DNA of 64,000 nucleotides from Onstottus_B sp049273855 (GTDB lineage Bacteria; Acidobacteriota; Blastocatellia; UBA7656), in NCBI GenBank assembly GCA_049273855.1, contig JBASRN010000022.1:15888-79887 (forward strand), written 5' to 3'. The notes beneath the pieces were generated by a model, which ran no database searches, was not told where the DNA came from, and saw only the letters and a list, made by a program, of their open reading frames with translations. Of this stretch, positions 44,874-53,061 are shown piece by piece. Each line of letters opens with the position of its first letter. Within the stretch, counting starts at the first letter, position 1. A program made the position numbers and the translations under genes.

Positions 44874-44945
44874 ACACGGTCCTGTGATAGAATCGCCAAA
44901 TCCGCGACCAATGTCGTTGTAGGAAGCCACTCCACGAGGTGAGCA

Positions 44946-46241
44946 ATGTTCACACGGCGAAGTTTCTTGAGATCAGTCGGGGGCGCGACTGCTGTCGGCG
45001 CCTTTACGTCAATCAGCGAGGGTGGTTTGGAGCGGATACTGGCTGTCACCCGCGGACTCAACGACTCGCCGGCAAAGCTCGCCGGAGACGAGAGCCTCTG
45101 GCGTGAAATCCAGCAGTCCTTCTCCGTCGATCGCTCGATCATCAACCTGAACAACGGCGGCGTCAGCCCTTCGCCTCGCGTCGTTCAGGAAGCGATGGCA
45201 CGTCACCTCGCTTACTCCAACGAAGCGCCCGTCTATACGATGTGGCGCATCCTTGAGCCTCAGATCGAAGCAGTTCGCCAGAGGCTAGCCGCCAGTTTTG
45301 GGTGCGACCCCGAGGAAATGGCCATCACTCGCAACGCAAGCGAAGCACTCGAGATTTGCATCTTCGGGCTGGACCTCAAGCCCGGCGATGAAGTGCTCAC
45401 CACCAATCAAGACTACCCGCGAATGCTCACTTCGTGGCGTCAGCGCGAACGCCGCGAAGGCATCAAGCTAAATCTGATTTCATTCCCTGTTCCGCCGCCC
45501 TCGATGGACGATCTTTTAGCACGATTTGAACGAGCGATCACGCCTCGCACGCGGGTGATTCAGGTCTGTCATATCACTAACCTAACCGGTCAGATTTTCC
45601 CCGTGAAACGAATCTGCCAGCTCGGCCGCGAGCGTGGTATCGAAGTCATCGTAGACGGGGCGCACGCATTTGCCCATTTTCCGTTCAAGCACGCTGACCT
45701 CGACTGCGACTACTACGGCACAAGTTTGCACAAGTGGTTGCTTGCGCCGCACGGCACAGGTTTTCTCTACGTGCGCAAATCGAAGATCGCCAAGCTGTGG
45801 CCGTTGATGGCAGCCGACAGCAAACAGGACAACGACATTCGCAAGTTCGAAGAGATAGGCACCCACCCGGCCGCAAATCACAACGCCATTGCCGAAGCCC
45901 TCACCTTTCACGAAGGCATCGGCCCCGAGCGCAAGGCCGCACGGCTTCGCTATCTAAAGGAGCGATGGGCGAGGAGGCTTGAAGCTCAGAAGGGCGTACG
46001 AGTGCTGACTCCTTACGACACGCAACAGTCTTGCGGCCTCGCGCTGTTTTCAATCGAAGGGATGGACCACGGCAAACTGGGCGCGCATCTGTGGGACCGA
46101 AATCGAATCCTCGTAACGCCAATCGAACACGACGAGTTCAAGGGCGTGCGCGTTACTCCAAACGTCTACACGACTATCAACGAGATCGACGCATTCTGCG
46201 AGGCGGTCGAGAAAGCCATGCGGTCAGGGCTGTCGGCGTAG
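44946..46241 (+). CDS. Tat-exported class V aminotransferase family protein
   Basis: A 431-aa PLP enzyme with a twin-arginine signal (FTRRSFLRSVGGATAVGAFT). PLP residues are in ITRNASEALEICIFGLD, VIVDGAHAFAHFP (Asp) and the lysine of YYGTSLHKWLLAPHGTG. It is closest in pattern to isopenicillin-N-epimerase-like and related aminotransferases of class V, which act on varied amino acids. Export of a PLP enzyme through Tat is unusual but recurrent in this group, since Tat carries folded cofactor proteins. GAGGTGAG precedes the ATG. It starts the catabolic run 44946-51105. Confidence 0.87.
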   Translation: MFTRRSFLRSVGGATAVGAFTSISEGGLERILAVTRGLNDSPAKLAGDESLWREIQQSFSVDRSIINLNNGGVSPSPRVVQEAMARHLAYSNEAPVYTMWRILEPQIEAVRQRLAASFGCDPEEMAITRNASEALEICIFGLDLKPGDEVLTTNQDYPRMLTSWRQRERREGIKLNLISFPVPPPSMDDLLARFERAITPRTRVIQVCHITNLTGQIFPVKRICQLGRERGIEVIVDGAHAFAHFPFKHADLDCDYYGTSLHKWLLAPHGTGFLYVRKSKIAKLWPLMAADSKQDNDIRKFEEIGTHPAANHNAIAEALTFHEGIGPERKAARLRYLKERWARRLEAQKGVRVLTPYDTQQSCGLALFSIEGMDHGKLGAHLWDRNRILVTPIEHDEFKGVRVTPNVYTTINEIDAFCEAVEKAMRSGLSA

Positions 46242-46244
46242 CCT

Positions 46245-47522
46245 ATGTCCATCTCCTCAGAGACAGCGGTTCTTGATCGCATCGATGAACTCGACGTTGA
46301 GATGGTTGAGTTCCTCAAGCAGATCGTTCGCATCCCCACCGTAAATCCTCCAGGTGAGAACTACGCCGACTGCGCGCGGGTGATTGGCGGCAAGCTGATT
46401 GAGTTCGGCTATGACGTGAACTACGTCGAGGCGACCGGCCGCCCCGAGTGCACGCGTCGGCATCCGCGAGTCAACTTGATCGGACGTCTTCCCGGCGAGA
46501 ACTCTCATCCCACGCTTCATTTTAACGGCCACATCGACGTAGTTCCGCCCGGCGACGGATGGACCAACGATCCGTTCGCCGCGATCGAGCGCGATGGAAG
46601 AATCTACGGCCGCGGAGTGACGGATCAGAAAGCCGGCATTACGGCTTCGATCTTCGCGATTGAAGCGATACGCCGAGCGGGAGTGAAGCTAGCGGGTTCG
46701 GTCGAGCAAAGCGCGACGGTCGATGAGGAGAGCGGCGGCTTCGCAGGGGTTGCGTTTCTCTCGGAGCACGGCTACATCAGGCCCGACCTGGTCGATTACG
46801 TAATCATCACCGAGCCGCTCGACTACGATCGCATCTGCCTCGGGCATCGCGGAGTCTACTGGTTTGAGGTCTTGATGCGGGGGCGGATCGCTCACGGGGG
46901 CATGCCTTTTCTGGGCGCGAGCGCGATCGATCGAATGGCGCGGCTCATCGGACTGGTTGAGCGAGAGCTCAAGCCGAAGCTTGCGAGTCGCCGCACTCGA
47001 ATGCCCGTTGAACCTGAAGGCGCGCGCAGCGCTACCATAAACGTGAACTCGATCTTCGGAGGCCAGTCGCCTGACGCGCCACAAACGCCGTGCGTTGCCG
47101 ACACCTGCCGAGCGATCTTTGACCGTCGTTTTCTTATCGAAGAAGGTTTCGACGACGTGCGAGCAGAGGTTGCCGGTTTGATCGAGCAAATGCGAGTTGA
47201 AGATGACGACTTGGGTTACGATCTTAACGACTTGATGATCGTTCATCCGACGATGACCGCCCCGGCTTCGGAGCTCGTGTCGACGATGCGCAAGGTCGTG
47301 TGCGAGAGACTCGACCGCGAAGTCCCGTTGATCGCCAGTCCAGGCACTTACGATCAGAAGCACTTCGCGAGGATTGCGGGCATCGAGCAATGCATCGCCT
47401 ATGGGCCGGGTATCTTAGAGATGGCGCATCAGCCGGATGAGTACTGCGAGATCGGCCATCTGAAGCAGGCTTCGAAGGCGATGGCGATCGGCGCAATGCG
47501 TCTGCTTGGGGTGATCAACTGA
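46245..47522 (+). CDS. M20 metallopeptidase (ArgE/DapE/ACY1 type)
   Basis: A 425-aa zinc hydrolase of N-acyl or dipeptide substrates. The metal site includes HFNGHIDVVPPGDGW (His, Asp), the bridging/catalytic Glu pair in TVDEESGGFAG, and a late His in SPGTYDQKHFARI. The dimerisation domain has GVYWFEVLMRGRIAHGGMPF. It starts 4 bp after the aminotransferase stop. Family members include acetylornithine deacetylase and succinyl-diaminopimelate desuccinylase. The neighbours point to peptide breakdown instead. Confidence 0.88.
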   Translation: MSISSETAVLDRIDELDVEMVEFLKQIVRIPTVNPPGENYADCARVIGGKLIEFGYDVNYVEATGRPECTRRHPRVNLIGRLPGENSHPTLHFNGHIDVVPPGDGWTNDPFAAIERDGRIYGRGVTDQKAGITASIFAIEAIRRAGVKLAGSVEQSATVDEESGGFAGVAFLSEHGYIRPDLVDYVIITEPLDYDRICLGHRGVYWFEVLMRGRIAHGGMPFLGASAIDRMARLIGLVERELKPKLASRRTRMPVEPEGARSATINVNSIFGGQSPDAPQTPCVADTCRAIFDRRFLIEEGFDDVRAEVAGLIEQMRVEDDDLGYDLNDLMIVHPTMTAPASELVSTMRKVVCERLDREVPLIASPGTYDQKHFARIAGIEQCIAYGPGILEMAHQPDEYCEIGHLKQASKAMAIGAMRLLGVIN

Positions 47523-47531
47523 GTCAAAGAT

Positions 47532-48632
47532 GTGTGGAGCCTTAACACAGTGACGTCATCAAAGAAGACCCACACCACGCGACGCGAGCTTTTGCGCGGA
47601 GGCCTCGCGGCCGCTTCCCTGGGGTTGCTTGGCGACGACCAGATCGCGAGCTCCCAATCGCGCAACACAGGCGCGATCACTGACGTAACCGGAATCAACG
47701 TGGGCCACTTCACGGACTCGCGCAGGCCCACCGGATGCACTGTGATCCTCTTCGAAGAAGGCGCTGTCGCCGGTGTAGATGTTCGCGGCGCAGCTCCCGG
47801 CACTCGCGAAACCGACCTGCTCGATCCGGTGAACACCGTTCAAGTGGTTCACGCGATCGTGCTCGCCGGCGGAAGCGCGTTCGGTTTGGAGGCTGCGACT
47901 GGAGTAGTTCGCTATCTCGAGGAGCGCGGCATCGGATACAACGTAGGGGTTGCGAAGGTGCCGATCGTGCCGGCTGCGATCTTGTTCGACCTCGGAGTCG
48001 GTGACTCACGGATTCGACCCGACGCCGAAGCCGGATACAAGGCTTGCAAGGCTGCTACAGCGAGCTCCCCTGCAGAAGGCAACGTGGGCGCGGGCGCAGG
48101 CGCGACCGTAGGAAAGCTGTTTGGCATGTCGCGCGCCATGAAAGGCGGAATCGGCACTTCTTCGATAAGGCTCGGGTCGGGAGTGACGGTTGGAGCGATC
48201 GTTGCGGTAAACGCGGTTGGAGACATCTTGGATCCGTCCACCGGCAAGCCGATCGCCGGAGCGCGGACAAAAGACGGGAAATCGCTGCTCAATTCGATGG
48301 CTGCGATACTCGGAGGTGAGCCGCTTCCTCCGATGCTCGCAGGGGCGGCGACGACTATTGGAGTTGTCGCGACCGACGCTGTTTTGACAAAGGCTCAAGC
48401 AACCAAGGTCGCGCAGATGGCTCATGACGGATTGGCTCGTGCGATCAACCCGGTTCACACGGCCGCTGATGGCGACACGGTCTTCGCGCTTGGGACAGGC
48501 AAATCAACGAAAGCTGCGAACGTGACGCTGATCGGCGCTCTTGCCGCAGAGGCGATGTCGCGCGCGGTGGTTCGAGCGGTCCGCGCAGCTCGCGGGATCG
48601 CGGGTCTGCCGGGCTCGATCGATCTCAGGTGA
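47532..48632 (+). CDS. Tat-exported P1/DmpA-family aminopeptidase
   Basis: A 366-aa protein with a twin-arginine signal (TTRRELLRGGLAAASLGLL). The N-terminal nucleophile family signature is visible: GINVGHFTDSRRPTGCTVIL, VLAGGSAFGLEAATGV, NVGAGAGATVGKLFG and GGIGTSSIRLGSG, where self-cleavage before Ser or Thr makes the nucleophile. The C-terminal segment is AINPVHTAADGDTVFALGTG. GTG 47532 or GTG 47550 could be the start. It probably releases N-terminal residues from peptides in the periplasm. Confidence 0.87.
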   Translation: MWSLNTVTSSKKTHTTRRELLRGGLAAASLGLLGDDQIASSQSRNTGAITDVTGINVGHFTDSRRPTGCTVILFEEGAVAGVDVRGAAPGTRETDLLDPVNTVQVVHAIVLAGGSAFGLEAATGVVRYLEERGIGYNVGVAKVPIVPAAILFDLGVGDSRIRPDAEAGYKACKAATASSPAEGNVGAGAGATVGKLFGMSRAMKGGIGTSSIRLGSGVTVGAIVAVNAVGDILDPSTGKPIAGARTKDGKSLLNSMAAILGGEPLPPMLAGAATTIGVVATDAVLTKAQATKVAQMAHDGLARAINPVHTAADGDTVFALGTGKSTKAANVTLIGALAAEAMSRAVVRAVRAARGIAGLPGSIDLR

Positions 48633-48797
48633 ACCACTGTTAAGCACCGCCGATGGAAATCGAACAGAGATGACTCGCCGACTAGCAGCATATCTACATG
48701 TCATAGGCCGGCACCAAATCGTCTGCTGCCTTATGGCGCGGCCGTTCGGTTACTTGCAGGATCCCCAGCCGACCTGAGCGCCTCGAGTCCGCGTTTT

Positions 48798-50300
48798 GTG
48801 AACAAAGCGAAGGGACTCACGTCCGAGAGGACTGACCTTTCATCCAGCATGACCTTCTTGCTAATCCTCATCGCCTACGCAGCACTGATGATCGCGCTCG
48901 GGGCGTTCGTCTCGCGTCATGAGAGCGGCTCAAGCTCCTTCTTCGTCGCGGGTCGAGGGCTCGGCACGGGCTTGCTCTTCTCGACGCTTCTCGCTGCCAA
49001 CATCGGCGCCGGCTCGACGGTTGGAGCGGCGGGACTCGGCTATCGCGACGGGTTGTCGGCGTGGTGGTGGGTTGGCTCGGCCGGGATCGGGTGCCTGATG
49101 CTGGCGTTCACCGTCGGGCCGAAAATTTGGCGAGTAGCCCGGGAGCGGAACCTCTACACCGTCGGCGACTATCTGGAGTTTCGCTACAACCGAAGCGTGC
49201 GCGGACTCGTGGCGTTGCTGCTCTGGATCGGTTCGCTTTCGATCCTGGCTGGTCAATTGATCGCGGTCGCGTGGATATTGAACGTCGTGATTGGGCTGAA
49301 CAAGGCGGCGGGTTGCTTGATAGGCGCCGCGGTGGTCACGGCCTACTTCACGTTTGGCGGCTTGCACGCGGCCGCGCGCGTGAATGCCGTTCAGCTTGCG
49401 GTAAAACTGTTCGGTTTTGCGCTGGCGCTGATTTATTTGGTCGAGGCAGTGCAGGGCATTTCCGGGATTCGAGCTGATGCGTCAACGACGATAGCCGCTG
49501 AACAAGCGGAAGCCTACTTCGGGTTCGCGGGCACAGGCTGGAGCTCGGTGCTTCGGTATGTTGTGATTCTAGCGCCGTCGTTTGTGATCTCGCCCGGCTT
49601 GTTGCAGAAGATATTTGGAGCACGCGACGAGCGGACCGTTCGCTCGGGCGTAGGGTTGAATGCGGCGGTGTTGCTTGTGTACGCAATCGTGCCCGTGCTG
49701 TTGGGCATCATCGCGCGCGGCAGCTTTCCTAACCTCACCAATCACGAGTTGGCGCTTCCTACCCTGCTGACTGAGTCGTTGCCTGTATGGCTTGGCGCTT
49801 TGCTGCTGGCTTCAATCTTCTCGGCCGAAGTGAGCACGGCCGATGCGGTTCTGTTCATGCTCAGCACGTCGTTGAGCAAAGACCTGTATAAGGGGTTCAT
49901 CAACCAGCAAGCCGATGATTCACAGTTGATGCGCGTGGCGCGAGGCTCCGCCATCGCTTGCGGGACTGGCGGTGCGTTGCTTGGGATGTTGCTCCCCAGC
50001 GTGATCTCGGCGTTGACAATCTTTTACACGCTGCTTACCGCGTCGTTGCTGTTGCCATTGATAGTAGGGCTCTATTCGACTCGCGTAACTTCACGCGCGG
50101 CAATCGCTTCGATGGTCGCGTCGGTCGCGGTTGTCGTTGCTTCGGAGGTGATGACGAAAGGGCAAGGCTGGTGGAATGTGCCGGGTGCGGTGTTCGGCTT
50201 CGTAGCCGGCTCACTCGTGATGCTCGCAGTCACGCTCGCGACAAGCAAAAGCGCCGGCGTCGAACGCATTGCCGGTGTGAATCCAGAATCCAAGATATAA
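48798..50300 (+). CDS. Sodium:solute symporter (SSS family)
   Basis: Up to 500 aa (483 if ATG 48849 is the start, MTFLLILIAYAALMIALGAF) with about 13 membrane helices. SSS hallmarks are FFVAGRGLGTGLLFSTLLAA, GAGSTVGAAGLGYRDGLSAW and the sodium-site region ILASIFSAEVSTADAVLFML-like SIFSAEVSTADAVLFMLSTS. It is the transporter of the catabolic run and probably imports the amino acid or peptide product. The substrate is unknown. Confidence 0.87.
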   Translation: MNKAKGLTSERTDLSSSMTFLLILIAYAALMIALGAFVSRHESGSSSFFVAGRGLGTGLLFSTLLAANIGAGSTVGAAGLGYRDGLSAWWWVGSAGIGCLMLAFTVGPKIWRVARERNLYTVGDYLEFRYNRSVRGLVALLLWIGSLSILAGQLIAVAWILNVVIGLNKAAGCLIGAAVVTAYFTFGGLHAAARVNAVQLAVKLFGFALALIYLVEAVQGISGIRADASTTIAAEQAEAYFGFAGTGWSSVLRYVVILAPSFVISPGLLQKIFGARDERTVRSGVGLNAAVLLVYAIVPVLLGIIARGSFPNLTNHELALPTLLTESLPVWLGALLLASIFSAEVSTADAVLFMLSTSLSKDLYKGFINQQADDSQLMRVARGSAIACGTGGALLGMLLPSVISALTIFYTLLTASLLLPLIVGLYSTRVTSRAAIASMVASVAVVVASEVMTKGQGWWNVPGAVFGFVAGSLVMLAVTLATSKSAGVERIAGVNPESKI

Positions 50301-50319
50301 TATACAAAGCGGTTTCGCC

Positions 50320-51105
50320 ATGAACTACGAACAACTCTTTCGTCTTGAGGGCCGCATTGCCGTTGTCATCGGCGCGGGATCGGGGATCGGACAAGCGGCC
50401 GCGAAAGGTCTCGCTGCGCATGGCGCTTTTGTCGTTTGCGCCGATGTGAGCCGCGATGCCGCCGAGCTTACCGCAAGCGAACTGGGCCAGGAGCGCGGCC
50501 GGGCGCTGACCGTAGATGTCACCAGCACTCAAAGTGTCAGCGAGTTGTTGCACGGCGTGGTTGGCGAGGACGGCCGGATTGATGTCGTGGTGACGACGCC
50601 CGGCGCCAACGTGCGCAAGCCGCTCATCAACTATCGCGACGATGAATTCGATCGAGTCGTAGAGCTGAACCTCAAAGGGACCTTTCGAGTTCTGAGACAT
50701 GCCGGGCGAATCATGGCTGAACAACGCCGCGGAAGCATCATAGCTTTCTCGTCGATTCGATCTCAGGTAGTCGAGCCGGGCCAGGGAGTCTACGCCGCAA
50801 CAAAAGCCGGGATCGTTCAACTGGTCCGCGCGCTTGCCTCGGAGCTTGGACCGCATGGCGTGCGAGTGAACGCGATCGCACCCGGAGTCGTTGACACGCC
50901 TCTCACCAGTCAGATCAAAGACCGGCCGGACTGGTACGACGCTTACGCCGCCAAGAGCGTCTTCAATCGCTGGGCCAGCGTGGATGAGATGGTAGGCCCG
51001 GTTGTTTATCTCGCCTCGGATGCGTCGACCTACGTGACGGGAAGCGTTTTAGTGGTCGACGGCGGATGGACCGCTGCGGATGGCCGCTTTACGCCACCGC
51101 TGTAA
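50320..51105 (+). CDS. Short-chain dehydrogenase/reductase
   Basis: A 261-aa classical SDR. The cofactor motif is GAGSGIG near residue 20, Asp-Val after strand beta-2 favours NAD(H), and the catalytic Ser and YxxxK are in AFSSIRSQVVEPGQGVYAATK. The NNAG motif is replaced by TTPGANV. The C-terminus has the usual SDASTYVTGSVLVVDGGW. It follows the symporter by 19 bp and is probably co-transcribed. Confidence 0.9.
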   Translation: MNYEQLFRLEGRIAVVIGAGSGIGQAAAKGLAAHGAFVVCADVSRDAAELTASELGQERGRALTVDVTSTQSVSELLHGVVGEDGRIDVVVTTPGANVRKPLINYRDDEFDRVVELNLKGTFRVLRHAGRIMAEQRRGSIIAFSSIRSQVVEPGQGVYAATKAGIVQLVRALASELGPHGVRVNAIAPGVVDTPLTSQIKDRPDWYDAYAAKSVFNRWASVDEMVGPVVYLASDASTYVTGSVLVVDGGWTAADGRFTPPL

Positions 51106-51274
51106 AAGAGCTCAACTCCCGGTTGCGACGAGTCACAAGTAGATCATCTTCGCCGGAGGGGGCATACTCCGGGCGACGTCCACGGACGTCCCTCTACACG
51201 CGCCGCTCTTCGCGTCGTCCTAACAACCTCTGCCGACTCCGGTCACACGCTGAGCGTAACTTGTTTCCAACCCG

Positions 51275-51661
51275 CTAGTGCGAGGCAAAAATAATCAGAG
51301 CAGTCACCGCGAAGCCAATAGCTATGCCGATGCCGATCTTCGCTCCAGTGGAAAGGTTGTGTCCCTTTACCTGCGTTACGTTGGGGTAGCCAACGGTGGT
51401 GACCGCGCCTGTTGTCTCGCTTTCGATGACAAGCGAGTCCTCACCGACTTCGCGGATAAAGCCGCTGAGCCGAGTTTGGTCTCGCAAACTCAACTGAACG
51501 CGCGCATCGCGCCCGACGCCCAGCTTAAGGACCGAAGTCCTCACCTTCTTGACGTGTCCGGCCTGGTCAGAGAGCCTGTCGGCACCCGCGGCTGATTCAC
51601 CGCAGACAGTGACTGTAGCCAACACCAGACCGAGCACTACTGACAATGTTCTTCTTGACAT
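51275..51661 (-). CDS. Small exported protein with beta domain and C-terminal glycine-rich helix
   Basis: A 128-aa protein with a signal peptide (LSVVLGLVLATVTVCGESAAG). The beta domain (KLGVGRDARVQLSLRDQTRL; SGFIREVGEDSLVIESETTG) ends in a C-terminal Gly-rich membrane helix (KIGIGIAIGFAVTALIIFAS). Same layout as the 30880 protein. GGGGGAAAT precedes the ATG. Function unknown. Confidence 0.65.
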   Translation of the reverse strand: MSRRTLSVVLGLVLATVTVCGESAAGADRLSDQAGHVKKVRTSVLKLGVGRDARVQLSLRDQTRLSGFIREVGEDSLVIESETTGAVTTVGYPNVTQVKGHNLSTGAKIGIGIAIGFAVTALIIFASH

Positions 51662-51941
51662 ATTTCCCCCTTCGTTCCGGAATCCAGCCGCGCGTCAACG
51701 TGGATATCCAATGTCTCGTTAACTAGCGACTAGCATACCAACAGCAAAGCCAACCAGACAGGGCAGAGCACAGATGACGGTTTATCAAAACCGAGAAACA
51801 TATCGGGCTTGAAGGGAGTAGGAAGATCGGTGCTATATTAGGTTGATAAGAGTTCGTGTACGCTTGCGACAGCGGCTCCGATGTCGTCTGCTGAATTCGC
51901 TTGCTTCCTCACTTTAAGTTTGTTGTTTGGGAGGACAGCGC

Positions 51942-52913
51942 TTGGAATTTCTAGTGTTAATTCAAGAAGACCCATCTTCGTACTCAATCGGAGACTCGGT
52001 GCTAGAGCGAATCATCAAGATCCTGAACTATCCATTCGTGAATCAAAAGGAGTTCAAGGTGTCGATCTTGAGTCTTCTTTTGCTTGTCTTCGTCGTAGGC
52101 ATCGCGACGATTGTCTCGCGCTATCTCAGACGATTCTTAGAGAATCGCTTCCTGCCAAAAGTCAACGTTGAGGCGGGACTAAGATACACGCTGCTCAGGC
52201 TGGTTCACTACATGATAATCGCGCTCGGAGTGCTGTACGGGTTGAAGATCGGCTTTGGAGTAGACCTGACCAGCGTTGCGGTAATCCTGGGTTTTCTCTC
52301 AGTAGGCATCGGCTTTGGCCTACAGTACATCGCCTCGGATATGGTGTCGGGGTTCATCCTGCTGTTCGAAAGGCCGATCCGCGTTGGTGACCGCCTCCGG
52401 CTAAAGGAAGGGATCGAGGGCAGCGTAGAGAAGATAAGCCTCCGGTCGACAATAATACTAACGAACGAGAACATGGCGGTCATCGTGCCAAACTCGAAGC
52501 TGCTTCAAAACGAAGTAATAAACTATTCCTACCCCACCCAGGAGGTGCGACTCAACATCCCGGTCGGCGTCGCATACGGAAGCGATCTGGACAAGGTGTT
52601 GGAGGCGTTAATTGAAGCGGCTCGGTCGGTGGACGATGTATTGACTAGCCCCGAGCCCCGGGTCCACTTCGGCGGATTTGGCGACTCCTCGCTCGATCTG
52701 GAGGTGCGTGTCTGGATAGACGAGCCGCACAAGCATCCGCAAATTCGCAGCAGAGTAAACTTCGCGATAGAACGAGTGTTTCGAGAGCGCAACATCGAGA
52801 TACCTTTTCCCCAGCGCCACGTACATCTGAGCAACGCTTCAACCAGGATCAACAGCGACGCGTCGGTCAAGGGTCAACGCCGGCCAATCAACGATGACCA
52901 CCAAAGCGATTGA
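51942..52913 (+). CDS. mscS: Small-conductance mechanosensitive channel (MscS family)
   Basis: A 323-aa protein. TTG 51942 is chosen because GGGAGG lies 7 bp upstream. An in-frame TTG at 51927 overlaps that site. Three membrane helices precede the MscS core: TM3-like VAVILGFLSVGIGFGLQYIA, then the beta domain FERPIRVGDRLRLKEGIEGS and VEKISLRSTIILTNENMAVI. The vestibule region is PVGVAYGSDLDKVLEALIEA. It releases solutes on hypo-osmotic shock, a natural complement to the K+ uptake genes in this window. Confidence 0.9.
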   Translation: MEFLVLIQEDPSSYSIGDSVLERIIKILNYPFVNQKEFKVSILSLLLLVFVVGIATIVSRYLRRFLENRFLPKVNVEAGLRYTLLRLVHYMIIALGVLYGLKIGFGVDLTSVAVILGFLSVGIGFGLQYIASDMVSGFILLFERPIRVGDRLRLKEGIEGSVEKISLRSTIILTNENMAVIVPNSKLLQNEVINYSYPTQEVRLNIPVGVAYGSDLDKVLEALIEAARSVDDVLTSPEPRVHFGGFGDSSLDLEVRVWIDEPHKHPQIRSRVNFAIERVFRERNIEIPFPQRHVHLSNASTRINSDASVKGQRRPINDDHQSD

Positions 52914-53061
52914 GCACTGGTTAAGGGTCGCGTTTGCCTGTTTTCCTTGACGATCAACAGCTCGAATCCTTAAACTGAAGCTCAGTCTGGCACGGCCCAC
53001 TTTTGGAACTCACGCTCCGCGCATACCTTGCATAGTGGCGGTTCGAGCTGGCCCGAAACCT

